The position numbers and the translations under genes were made by a program. DNA of 64,000 nucleotides, taken from Dyadobacter sp. CY345. GTDB taxonomy: Bacteria > Bacteroidota > Bacteroidia > Cytophagales > Spirosomataceae. Numbering within the stretch: the first letter of the stretch is position 1; the number at the start of each line of letters is the position of its first letter. The notes beneath the pieces were generated by a model, which did no database searches, was not told where the DNA came from, and saw nothing but the letters and a program-made list of their open reading frames with translations. Positions 18,699 to 25,970 of this stretch are shown here, one piece after another. Location: assembly GCF_021502725.1 (NCBI RefSeq), contig NZ_JAKFFS010000007.1:289293-353292 (forward strand), given 5' to 3'.

Positions 18699-19598
18699 AT
18701 GAAAACACTTTACACTCTTCTGACAATTATTATTAGTGCTCAGGTGGCAGCTTCGCAGGGTACTGAGGACTACTATAATCCAGTAACCGCGCCAGTTAAA
18801 CCTAATTACGAGCCGGTAACACCACAGGTTAACAGATTCAAAACGCATCAGAAAATTACTGCGATATCCACCACAAATAATTTGAAAATCCGCAACCGGT
18901 TGTATTTCGGAATAGACGGATTTTTAAGAACTGATAAGGCTTCAATTTCCAGTACTTTCGGGGGACTTATTGATACGAGGACCGGCGCCAAATCTGGATA
19001 TAGTGCTTCGCTCGGGTGGGTAAACCAGGAAAAATGGGCGCTTGAACTGGATTATTCGCGATCCCCGATTCATAATATTCTGATCATTAACGGCGATTAT
19101 CCGATGGAGTACAAAATGGAAAACGACAAGAACAACCTTGCATTAAGAGTAAAACGCCGCCTCTTGTTTGGAAGATCAAATTCCTCTCTTCGGAGATCCG
19201 CTTTTTGGATTGGTGCGGGTGCGGGATTGGTACCAAATTCCGGAAAACAAAAAGAATATTTACAATTTGAAGGGTATTCACGGCAAGGTCGCCAGCCAGT
19301 TTTTGATACTTTATTTTTGACGAGTGATACGCATACAAGTTCAAAAATTACAACCTTTGCAGACGTTACCGCCGAGTATGTTTTGAAAGTTGCACGAGCA
19401 ATTGATCTGAGTTTTTACGCACGAAAACAGTGGGGGTTCGGAACTTCACTGACTACGGATATGGCGTATTTCGTCAACAAGGTTCAAACGCAGCAGTCAA
19501 CAATAAAGGCGGATGGAACCGGAATGACTTTTGGAATTTCACTACGTTATGTTTTTGCCATCGGTTTCCACGACGGCGATCCGGATTATCGTGAGTAA
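18699..19598 (+). CDS. Predicted outer-membrane beta-barrel protein, function unknown
   Basis: Protein of 299 aa with a signal peptide (about 1-19, AASQ). The mature part begins with a Pro-rich stretch (residues 27-50) and then shows many alternating amphipathic strands rich in Gly and aromatic residues (RNRLYFGIDGF, GYSASLGWV, MTFGISLRYVFAIGF), as in Bacteroidota outer-membrane barrels. No specific family recognised. It ends 33 bases before a bidirectional terminator shared with the convergent esterase. Confidence 0.7.
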   Translation: MKTLYTLLTIIISAQVAASQGTEDYYNPVTAPVKPNYEPVTPQVNRFKTHQKITAISTTNNLKIRNRLYFGIDGFLRTDKASISSTFGGLIDTRTGAKSGYSASLGWVNQEKWALELDYSRSPIHNILIINGDYPMEYKMENDKNNLALRVKRRLLFGRSNSSLRRSAFWIGAGAGLVPNSGKQKEYLQFEGYSRQGRQPVFDTLFLTSDTHTSSKITTFADVTAEYVLKVARAIDLSFYARKQWGFGTSLTTDMAYFVNKVQTQQSTIKADGTGMTFGISLRYVFAIGFHDGDPDYRE

Positions 19599-19630
19599 TA
19601 TGGAAACATTTAATTGACAGTTTGTCCACA

Positions 19631-19680
19631 AAAAAGCCGGAAATCGTCAAGCAGTGCTCAGCGATTTCCGGCTTTTACTT
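19631..19680. terminator. Bidirectional terminator
   Basis: 15-base perfect arms (19632-19646, 19662-19676) with A-rich and T-rich flanks, between convergent genes. Confidence 0.9.
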
Positions 19681-19687
19681 TATCCTG

Positions 19688-20308
19688 TTATTTATTAAAA
19701 ACCAAGGTATTAGCTTTCTCAATCTCATCCCGACTAATGGTATGTCCCATGTTCGGATAAATTTTCGTTGTTACATTGGCATGCATGGATTCCAGGATTC
19801 CAGTCGTTTCGTTTACCCGTGTAACCGGAACATGCGGATCGGGATCGCTGGTTCCTATGAATATCGGCGTGCCTTCAAAATCCCCTGAATAATTTTCAGC
19901 ATAGATTTTATCTCCTATCAATCCTCCGGTGAACGCAACTACACCACCGTATTTTCCAGCGTTCCTGGTAACGTATTCCAATGTCAAACACGCGCCTTGC
20001 GAAAAGCCGGCCAGAAAAATATTTTCTTTCAAAATACCTTTGGCTACCACATCGGCGACCACTTCATCAATAATCTGCAAAGCAGAAGACAACCATGGTT
20101 TGTTGACAGACGGAGCTGCGAGAAATGACGTTGGATACCAGGTGTTGTTGGTGGCCTGTGGGGCAAGAAGCGCGTAATCTTTGGTATTCAGATGTGCAGC
20201 CAGCGATAAAATATCCTCTGCGCTTCCGCCCCGGCCATGAATCATGATCAAAACTTTATCAGTTTCGTCAATATTTTTTCCTGCGGTTACTACTTTTTTA
20301 GTATGCAT
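19688..20308 (-). CDS. Carboxylesterase/phospholipase family hydrolase (MhqD-like)
   Basis: Alpha/beta hydrolase of 206 aa of the PF02230 type. Oxyanion region IHGRGGSAED, nucleophile Ser103 in GFSQGA, acid Asp157 in DPDPHVP, base His189 in NMGHTI: complete triad. Relatives cleave acyl or carboxyl esters. The family includes MhqD, which is induced with ring-cleaving dioxygenases in quinone stress in Bacillus. Here too it lies directly downstream of a dioxygenase gene on the same strand, although a terminator-like hairpin separates them. Confidence 0.85.
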   Translation of the reverse strand: MHTKKVVTAGKNIDETDKVLIMIHGRGGSAEDILSLAAHLNTKDYALLAPQATNNTWYPTSFLAAPSVNKPWLSSALQIIDEVVADVVAKGILKENIFLAGFSQGACLTLEYVTRNAGKYGGVVAFTGGLIGDKIYAENYSGDFEGTPIFIGTSDPDPHVPVTRVNETTGILESMHANVTTKIYPNMGHTISRDEIEKANTLVFNK

Positions 20309-20355
20309 GATTTCAGAACTTAATGTTGATCAAGTCTTGGATTTCGGAGAAAAGC

Positions 20356-20373
20356 GCGGGGTTTTAACCCCGC
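20356..20373 (-). terminator. Terminator after the ring-cleaving dioxygenase
   Basis: GCGGGGTT / AACCCCGC (20356-20363, 20366-20373), a perfect GC-rich hairpin with T-rich flank on either strand. Confidence 0.75.
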
Positions 20374-20399
20374 TTTTTCTTCGAAATTTTGACTGGCTT

Positions 20400-21332
20400 T
20401 TACAACTTTGGTAATATTTTTTCTATCTCTTTGCGAGATGCCTCATATTGTTTTGGAAGTCTTAAACTGCTTCCTAAATTTTCAACAGTTTCGTCAATTG
20501 CAAAGCCTGGATTTTCAGAAGCAAGTTCGAACAAAACCCCACCTGGTTCTCTGAAATAGAGTGAAAAGAAATAATCACGGTCAATTTTCGGCGTGATATT
20601 CAGGCCTTTCCGGGCTACTTTTTCACGGAATTCCATTAAAACCTGATCGTTTTTAACCCGGAATGCTACGTGGTGATTGGTTCCTCCGGCATTATAACCA
20701 CGATCTTCATTTGGTGATTCGATCAAATCCACAATGGCTGCGTTTTCTACTGCATCCGTTATGAATCGGTAACGATTTCCTTCCTGCTCCAACAATTTAT
20801 ACCCGAAAATATCGGTTAAAATTTCAGCAGTTGGTTTTATATTTTTCAATGTCAGCACGATGCTGTGAAATCCTTTTGTAGCAACATCCGCTTTCACATC
20901 TGCGGTTTCCCAAGGTTTTCTAGTGTCTTCTATTTTTGACTCGATCAGATTTATTTTCAATCCGTCCGGATCCTGAAATGGAAGATACAATTCACCGAAT
21001 TTTTCATCTTTATTTCCCTGTTTTACGTCAAACTCTGTAAAACGATCGGACCAGAAATCGAGACTTCCTTTTGGAACTGAATATCCGATATCAGTTGCCA
21101 ACCCTGTTCCGGTACGGCCTTGCGCAGTACCTTCCCACGGAAAAAATGTTAGTATCGTTCCGGCAGATCCAACTTCGTCGCCATAATAAAAATGGTATGT
21201 GCCGGGATCATCAAAATTGACGGTTTTTTTTACCAATCTTAAACCTAATACTTGCGTGTAAAAATCGTGATTACGTTTCGCGTTTCCTGCTATGGCAGTG
21301 ATATGATGCAGACCTAAGATTTGATTTTCCAT
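20400..21332 (-). CDS. Ring-cleaving dioxygenase, two-domain glyoxalase fold (MhqO-like)
   Basis: Start chosen at the ATG at 21332 (MENQILGLHHITAIAG), giving 310 aa; the longer frame adds only a lysine-rich stub. Two vicinal-oxygen-chelate modules: N-terminal (LHHITAIAGNAKRNHDFY, about 8-130) and C-terminal (FHSIVLTLKNIKPTAEIL onward, about 150-280). Metal ligands are His in LHHI, His in NHHVAFRV and Glu in GGVLFELAS. Family members open hydroquinone or catechol-like rings and detoxify quinones. Promoter/operator module A lies immediately upstream. Confidence 0.88.
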   Translation of the reverse strand: MENQILGLHHITAIAGNAKRNHDFYTQVLGLRLVKKTVNFDDPGTYHFYYGDEVGSAGTILTFFPWEGTAQGRTGTGLATDIGYSVPKGSLDFWSDRFTEFDVKQGNKDEKFGELYLPFQDPDGLKINLIESKIEDTRKPWETADVKADVATKGFHSIVLTLKNIKPTAEILTDIFGYKLLEQEGNRYRFITDAVENAAIVDLIESPNEDRGYNAGGTNHHVAFRVKNDQVLMEFREKVARKGLNITPKIDRDYFFSLYFREPGGVLFELASENPGFAIDETVENLGSSLRLPKQYEASRKEIEKILPKL

Positions 21333-21351
21333 GATTGTTTTTTTTTTGTTA

Positions 21352-21402
21352 TACAAATTTCCGAAGTTTCTGAATCCTGGACATTGAACCAGGACAAGAA
21401 AA
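21352..21402 (-). promoter_or_regulatory. Promoter/operator module A upstream of the dioxygenase
   Basis: Forward-strand coordinates: TACAAA at 21352-21357 (minus strand TTTGTA), exactly 24 bases, then the shared 21-base motif at 21382-21402 (core ATTGAACCAGGACAAG). CCTGG at 21376-21380 and CCAGG at 21388-21392 form an inverted repeat. Two more copies occur near the pirin gene with identical spacing. Confidence 0.7.
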
Positions 21403-21738
21403 TCAGACGTTGTAATTTTTTGAAGATTCGCGTTGCGACAAAGCGTGGATGATCTCGTTACTTAACAAGCCACTTCCGCCGCCGTAGTGCTGAATAATAA
21501 TAATTTCCGGATCTTTTTGCTTGAAAGTTTCACGTAAAACGGCTTCACATTCTTCCTGGATACCACCACATAAAAGTACGATGTCGAATTTTTCGGTGTC
21601 AAATAAAGCAATTGCCTCTTCGTCCTTCATTGCTCCCCGGGCAACCCAGTTTTCACTTTTATTGATGATCCGGAGAACCGTTTCAAGAATCTCTTCGTGT
21701 CTTCCGACCACCAGAATATTAACTTTCGGAGTTTCCAT
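21403..21738 (-). CDS. Receiver-like domain protein lacking the phospho-acceptor Asp
   Basis: Start at the ATG at 21738 (METPKVNILVVGRHEE), 111 aa, 7 bases after the nitroreductase stop, so cotranscribed with it. Fold pattern resembles a response-regulator receiver: NILVVG, helix, FDIVLLCGGI, helix, EIIIIQHYGG. In true receivers the third strand ends with the phosphorylated Asp; here that position is Cys57 (VLLC). The acidic pair after strand 1 is also missing. Probably a non-phosphorylated sensor or adaptor; function not known. Confidence 0.6.
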   Translation of the reverse strand: METPKVNILVVGRHEEILETVLRIINKSENWVARGAMKDEEAIALFDTEKFDIVLLCGGIQEECEAVLRETFKQKDPEIIIIQHYGGGSGLLSNEIIHALSQRESSKNYNV

Positions 21739-21745
21739 CAGTGTA

Positions 21746-22324
21746 TCAGTTTTGTGGGAAAACAAACTCATTCAGCGGTTTGCGAACACGTGGCGTAACC
21801 TCCCTCGTTTTGAACGGCTCTTGCAGTTTTTCGGCTTCATCTCTATATCCCAGCGCGATGACCGCCACAGCTTCCTGATTTTCTGTAAGCCCCAGCGTTT
21901 CTGAAATTTTAGCTTTGTCAAAACCTCCAATCATGTGGCTGTAAATATTCAATGCCGAAGCTTGTAAAAGTAGATGTGCATTAGCCATTCCTAAATCATG
22001 CAGCGCCACAGTGTTTTCTGTCTGGTTCGCTTCAAAAGTTTTGCGTGCAACTGCAACAATTAAGACGTCCGCATGCTGAGCCCAGGGTTTATTTCCTTTA
22101 AACAAACTGTCTGCGATTTTTGCAAAACCTTCGTTGTTTTTCGAAGCATAAAAATACTGCCATGGCTGCTCATTATTTGCGCTAGCCGCCCAGGCCGCAG
22201 CTTCAAGAATCGTATTTAAATCATTTTCAGGAATCACTTTATCAGAAAATGAACGCGGACTCCATCTGTTTTTTATAAGGTCAAGCACATCGTGCTTCGT
22301 ATTTGCAATTTTGATATGTTCCAT
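21746..22324 (-). CDS. Nitroreductase family FMN oxidoreductase (MhqN-like)
   Basis: Protein of 192 aa. The FMN-binding N-terminus (LIKNRWSPRSFSDKVI) and the AAWAASANNEQPWQYF motif are typical of the NAD(P)H-dependent nitroreductase family. Later segments LLLQASALNIYSHMIGG and AVAVIALGYRDE complete the fold. Substrates include nitroaromatics and quinones. Followed within 7 bases by the receiver-like gene. It has no copy of the shared operator upstream; instead a 150-base gap with inverted repeats precedes it. Confidence 0.88.
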   Translation of the reverse strand: MEHIKIANTKHDVLDLIKNRWSPRSFSDKVIPENDLNTILEAAAWAASANNEQPWQYFYASKNNEGFAKIADSLFKGNKPWAQHADVLIVAVARKTFEANQTENTVALHDLGMANAHLLLQASALNIYSHMIGGFDKAKISETLGLTENQEAVAVIALGYRDEAEKLQEPFKTREVTPRVRKPLNEFVFPQN

Positions 22325-22331
22325 TGTTAGT

Positions 22332-22481
22332 GGCTATTAGCGATTAGGCGTTAGCGTTTTGTTTATTACTTCCGACTTTACGGATAGATTAAATTATCTT
22401 AATTATGTTGATTGTCAATTGTTAGCAATTTAGCTTTCAGAAGTGACTGGATACTGGGATTGAGCCATTTAGCTAATAGCC
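22332..22481. repeat. Inverted-repeat intergenic element
   Basis: GGCTATTAGC (22332-22341) and GCTAATAGCC (22472-22481) are reverse complements. They are flanked by further TTAGC/GCTAA words (GATTAGGCGTTAGCG; AAAGCTAACAACTAA) and enclose about 130 bases without a gene. The style resembles small dispersed intergenic palindromes, but copies elsewhere cannot be checked here. Confidence 0.4.
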
Positions 22482-22500
22482 AAAAGCTAACAACTAATAC

Positions 22501-23376
22501 CTAAATGGACATCGGCACTTCCATCAAAAGCACTTCTGCATCTTGCGAATTTGCTTTGATTGCTATGCTGCCAGTATCCCAGATTCCTAATCCGTCACGT
22601 TGATTTAAAGCATGATCCTCAATCGAGATATCACCTTTAAGAACAAAGGCATAAACTCCGTTTTTAGAATTTTTCAATTTGTACTCTACCGAGAAATCCT
22701 TATCAAATTTTCCCATGTGAAACCAGGCATCCTGATTAATCCACACACCAGCATCATCTGCATTTGGAGAAAGAATCTGCTGCAAGTTGTTATGTCTGTC
22801 TTCAACATTCAGTGTTAACTGATCATATCTAGGCGTTACATTTTTGCTTTTAGGAAATAACCAGATCTGCAAAAACTTCGCGTCCTGATCTTCGTTCTTG
22901 TTGTATTCACTATGGAAAATACCAGTTCCCGCGCTCATAACCTGGATATCACCATGTTTGATCACGGCAACATTGTCCATGCTGTCTTTATGTTCAAGAT
23001 CGCCTTCCAATGGAATTGAAATGATTTCCATATTGTCGTGCGGATGTCTGCCGAAACCTTTTCCACCATCTACTCGGTCGTCGTTCAAGACGCGCAATAC
23101 ACCAAAATGCATCCGGTCGGGATTGTAATAATTTGCGAAACTGAAAGTATGGTGACTATCAAGCCAGCCATGATTTGCATGTCCACGGGTATCTGCTTTA
23201 TGGAGAACGGTGTTCGCTTTTACTTTTGATTCTGTATTAGGTAAGTGATTAAAACCAATCACATCCAGTTCTTTCAATTCATCAATGTCATTCTTAATTA
23301 CACTTCCAACCGATGCCGACGCCACGAACATTCCAGTTCCCATCAGGCCTTTGCGGATAAAATCTTTTCTTTCCAT
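22501..23376 (-). CDS. Pirin family protein
   Basis: Bicupin of 291 aa. The pirin signature is GFGRHPHDNMEIISIPLEG with metal ligands His111 and His113, preceded by WLDSHHTFSFANYYNPDRMHFG and followed by EHKDSM and VMSAGTGIFHSE. An N-terminal extension (MERKDFIRKGLMGTGMFVAS) looks like a degenerate export signal, which is uncommon for pirins. Some pirins have quercetin 2,3-dioxygenase activity and bacterial ones respond to redox stress. Two tandem operator modules (B and C) lie upstream. Confidence 0.88.
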   Translation of the reverse strand: MERKDFIRKGLMGTGMFVASASVGSVIKNDIDELKELDVIGFNHLPNTESKVKANTVLHKADTRGHANHGWLDSHHTFSFANYYNPDRMHFGVLRVLNDDRVDGGKGFGRHPHDNMEIISIPLEGDLEHKDSMDNVAVIKHGDIQVMSAGTGIFHSEYNKNEDQDAKFLQIWLFPKSKNVTPRYDQLTLNVEDRHNNLQQILSPNADDAGVWINQDAWFHMGKFDKDFSVEYKLKNSKNGVYAFVLKGDISIEDHALNQRDGLGIWDTGSIAIKANSQDAEVLLMEVPMSI

Positions 23377-23404
23377 GATTAATTGTCGTTTACCGATTTA
23401 ATGT

Positions 23405-23455
23405 TACAAAGTTCTTCATTCTACGAAAGCCTGGCATTGAACTAGGACAAGAAAA
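23405..23455 (-). promoter_or_regulatory. Promoter/operator module B upstream of pirin
   Basis: TACAAA at 23405-23410 (minus TTTGTA), 24-base spacer, shared motif at 23435-23455 with one base change (ATTGAACTAGG). CCTGG at 23430-23434 and CTAGG form an imperfect inverted repeat. Confidence 0.7.
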
Positions 23456-23535
23456 CAAAAATTGATAAAAATTTTTCAACAATATTTCTGGCCGTATCCT
23501 GCAATCTGTTTTGCTTCCTATCAATAAATTAACAA

Positions 23536-23586
23536 TACAAAGGAACTGTAACCGGGAAGCGGAAACATTGAACCAGGACAAGAAAA
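23536..23586 (-). promoter_or_regulatory. Promoter/operator module C, tandem to module B
   Basis: TACAAA at 23536-23541, 24-base spacer, shared motif at 23566-23586 identical to module A. It lies between the Crp/Fnr gene stop and module B and points towards pirin. The CCTGG half-site on the promoter side is not conserved here. Confidence 0.65.
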
Positions 23587-23601
23587 CTAAAAACTGAAAA
23601 A

Positions 23602-24180
23602 TTATTTTTTCAAAAGCTTGGTGCGGACCTTACTTAAAAATTCGGCAGAAATGCCAAGATAAGAAGCGATATAATGTTGGGGAACACGCTGCGGAATCGT
23701 TGGGTAACGTTTGATAAAATCCAGATATTTGTCTTGTGCGCTGGTTGCAATGGTTTTAAATAATCGTCCCTGTAAGCTTGAAAGGTTACGTTGCACCAAA
23801 ATCCGGAACATTCTTTCCAACTGCGGAACTTGTGCCAGCAGCGATTCTTTTGTCTGGGGAGAAAGGATTAATAATTCGCATTCTTCAAGCGTCTCGATGA
23901 ACATGGAGCTTGGTTTCTGATCATGAAAACTGGCGATGTCACTTACCCACCAATCCTCGATCGCAAACTGCAAAGTTACTTCAAAACCGTTTTCATCAAT
24001 ATAATACATGCGGATACAGCCCTTGTTGATGAATGCTTCGAAGTTGCAAACTTCGCCTTCGTGCAATAGAATTGTCTTTTTAGGAAAAGTTTTGTGCTGT
24101 AAAATGGAGTTGAAATACCCAAGTTCTTCGACCGTCAGATTGGCGTGGCGTATCAGGTATGTATTGATGCGGTCGAACAT
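23602..24180 (-). CDS. Crp/Fnr family transcriptional regulator
   Basis: Protein of 192 aa. N-terminal cyclic-nucleotide-binding-type beta roll (about 20-115: KKTILLHEGEVCNFEAFINKG, IRMYYIDENGFEVTLQF). Dimerisation helix near 120-140. Short C-terminal helix-turn-helix (PQHYIASYLGISAEFLSKVRTKL, about 165-189). No Fe-S cysteine cluster, so not a classical FNR. It sits at the head of the redox/quinone block and is the obvious candidate to act at modules A-C, whose placement upstream of TTTGTA suits an activator. That link is inference. Confidence 0.85.
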   Translation of the reverse strand: MFDRINTYLIRHANLTVEELGYFNSILQHKTFPKKTILLHEGEVCNFEAFINKGCIRMYYIDENGFEVTLQFAIEDWWVSDIASFHDQKPSSMFIETLEECELLILSPQTKESLLAQVPQLERMFRILVQRNLSSLQGRLFKTIATSAQDKYLDFIKRYPTIPQRVPQHYIASYLGISAEFLSKVRTKLLKK

Positions 24181-24217
24181 TTTTCAATTTGGAAAAGTTG
24201 GGAGGGAGAGAAAAAAT

Positions 24218-24246
24218 AAAAACCAACTTTTAAAAGTTGGTTTTTA
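24218..24246 (-). terminator. Terminator after the 24.3 kb hypothetical gene
   Basis: AAACCAACTTTT / AAAAGTTGGTTT perfect palindrome at 24220-24243, with a strong U tract on the minus strand. Confidence 0.88.
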
Positions 24247-24254
24247 TAAAATGA

Positions 24255-24770
24255 TTAACTTTTACTTGGAGCGCAAATACGCACTTCGAAAGTATAGGTC
24301 CAGACAATTTCCTTTGCAAATTCTTCACCAAACAATTCAGGCGTTCTGCCATCAACTTCTGCTTTCAAATCAAAATTTACTCCAAGATTTTTAAAAGGTT
24401 CAACGAAGTAAGGCTCATTGGTAACGATATAAGAAACCGGTATTTTTTCTTTCGGGCCATCAAAATCTTCAAGTAGCGACTCACCGTCTTCTTTTTCAAT
24501 TAACCATGCATAAAAACAATCATATAATTTTTCTGCAAGATCTTCGGCCGGATTACCTACCGCCGCTTTGCAGGTCAAAATTTCGAAGGATTTTGTGACA
24601 ATGTTATCAGGCATTTCTGATAATTCGTAACCAACCGGTCCGTCGGAAATTTTTCCATTTGATTCAGCTCCGGCACTTTTATTATATAAAATTCCAACCG
24701 CCTGATCAAGTACATCGATCAGCTCAGAATTCACAGGATTACCTTCAAAACCTTTTAAATAACGACTCAT
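24255..24770 (-). CDS. Hypothetical protein, 171 aa
   Basis: No family recognised. Cytoplasmic, acidic, mixed alpha/beta, without signal peptide or membrane segment. Segments such as ELIDVLDQAVGILYNKSAG and EDLAEKLYDCFYAWLIEKEDGESLLEDF suggest helices, and EIVWTYTFEVRICAPSKS a terminal strand pair. It is monocistronic with its own terminator, upstream of (not fused to) the Crp/Fnr gene. Coding looks genuine because of the terminator, ATG start and normal composition. Confidence 0.6.
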   Translation of the reverse strand: MSRYLKGFEGNPVNSELIDVLDQAVGILYNKSAGAESNGKISDGPVGYELSEMPDNIVTKSFEILTCKAAVGNPAEDLAEKLYDCFYAWLIEKEDGESLLEDFDGPKEKIPVSYIVTNEPYFVEPFKNLGVNFDLKAEVDGRTPELFGEEFAKEIVWTYTFEVRICAPSKS

Positions 24771-24900
24771 GATATTGTTATAATTTTATTTAAGAATCTT
24801 CTAAACAGCCATCAGTACTTCAAAAGTAATGGGCTTATCCGAGGTGTGCAACCCGGAATCTAATTTTTGAGATTAAACCAAAAATGCCCGGACTGCATTG

Positions 24901-25123
24901 CTAACCTATAAAATTCTTCGCTGGTTCCTGGTTTTTTACTAAAAAATGGAAAAAATAAGAAGGAGCTACGCAGTCATCAATCGTTAAATCTGCACTTTCA
25001 AAAATTTCTATTATTTTTGATTCATTCAAATCTCCTGATAAAATATTGAAAAGATAGCAGCTAATCGAAAGGCTGCGAATGAGGTTGTTTTCACACTGAA
25101 AATCAACCCCAAAATCTGTGTTT
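24901..25123 (-). pseudogene. Possible decayed short ORF in the 24.8-25.1 kb gap
   Basis: On the minus strand an open frame of about 70 codons ends at TAG 24901-24903 and reads like protein (FNILSGDLNESKIIEIFESA, then SYFFHFLVKNQEPAKNFIG), but has no in-frame ATG. The ATG at 25125-25123 opens a different frame (MKHRFWG then stop). A single frameshift near 25105 would join them. Either a broken gene or chance. The remainder of 24771-25146 shows nothing else. Confidence 0.3.
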
Positions 25124-25146
25124 CATATTTTTAACTGTGAGGAGAA

Positions 25147-25818
25147 ATGAATTCTTATAAAAAAATAGCTGTTCTTGGCGGCGGCGGTCGTACCGGAAAA
25201 TATCTTGTCAACCACCTTCTTTCCAGAGGGTATCACTTAAAAATCCTGCTTAGAAAAATTCCTGAAAACTTCGAAACTTCAAATGAAGAATTTGGTGAAA
25301 ATCTTACCAATCCTCTCGTTGAGATTGTAACTGGTGATGCGATTGTTTTAGAGAATATCCGCCAATTGCTTTCCGGCTGTCAAGCGGTAATCAGTACAAT
25401 TGGGCAAAGACCGGGTGAGCCGATGGTTGCGAGCACAGCAACTGAACACGTGTTACGAGCAATGCAGGAATTTGGTATTCAACGTTATATTCTTCTTGCG
25501 GGCGTAAATGTTAACACACCTTTTGACAAAAAAAGTGAAAAGACAATGGCGGCAACGGAATGGATGAAACAAAGTTTTCCTGAAATTCATGCCGACCGTG
25601 AAAAGGCATATCATCTGCTCTCACAAAGCGAGCTGGACTGGACTTTGGTGAGACTTCCGTTAATTGAATACACAGTTACAAGTTTTGCAGTAGATTCAAG
25701 CATAGAGGATTGTGCGGGAACTAAAATCAGTACTGCTGACATTGCCGCCTTTTTGGAACAACAGTTGCACGATAAAAGGTATATCAGAAAAGCGCCTTTT
25801 CTTTATAACGTTGATTAA
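25147..25818 (+). CDS. NAD(P)-binding oxidoreductase, NmrA/BVR-B-like SDR
   Basis: Protein of 223 aa. The N-terminal dinucleotide fold motif AVLGGGGRTGKYLVNHLLSRGY is an atypical-SDR GxGxxG, followed by AVISTIGQRPGEP, YILLAGVNVNTPF and LDWTLVRLPLIEYT, as in PF13460 proteins. Cytoplasmic. Such proteins reduce flavins or quinones or sense NADP; substrate unknown. Its start is preceded by a clear purine-rich AGGAGAA, stronger than most ribosome sites in this window. A hairpin terminator follows. Confidence 0.8.
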   Translation: MNSYKKIAVLGGGGRTGKYLVNHLLSRGYHLKILLRKIPENFETSNEEFGENLTNPLVEIVTGDAIVLENIRQLLSGCQAVISTIGQRPGEPMVASTATEHVLRAMQEFGIQRYILLAGVNVNTPFDKKSEKTMAATEWMKQSFPEIHADREKAYHLLSQSELDWTLVRLPLIEYTVTSFAVDSSIEDCAGTKISTADIAAFLEQQLHDKRYIRKAPFLYNVD

Positions 25819-25830
25819 AAAAGTGTGATT

Positions 25831-25868
25831 AATCCCGGCGGATATCGATTTAATTTCGCCGGGATTTT
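25831..25868 (+). terminator. Terminator after the SDR gene
   Basis: AATCCCGGCG / CGCCGGGATT hairpin (25831-25840, 25857-25866) followed by TTTTAC. Confidence 0.85.
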
Positions 25869-25907
25869 ACTATACCAAGTACTTTTTGTATTTATTTGCT
25901 TTGAAAA

Positions 25908-25936
25908 TTGGCCTGTTCGTAAAATTTCTATCTTTG
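25908..25936 (+). promoter_or_regulatory. Promoter of the metal-efflux operon
   Basis: TTG (25908-25910), 18-base spacer, TATCTTTG (25929-25936), matching the Bacteroidota -33/-7 pattern. Confidence 0.6.
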
Positions 25937-25970
25937 AATATTGGTAAGACAAGTATAATCTGAAAGTACC

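Noticed and set aside
20326..20333. TTGATCAA upstream of the esterase as a Crp/Fnr site
   Set aside because: A bare 8-base palindrome without the expected spacer and unlike modules A-C; easily a chance occurrence.
23390..23581. 63-codon minus-strand frame between the Crp/Fnr gene and pirin
   Set aside because: It overlaps operator modules B and C and has no protein-like features; the space is regulatory.
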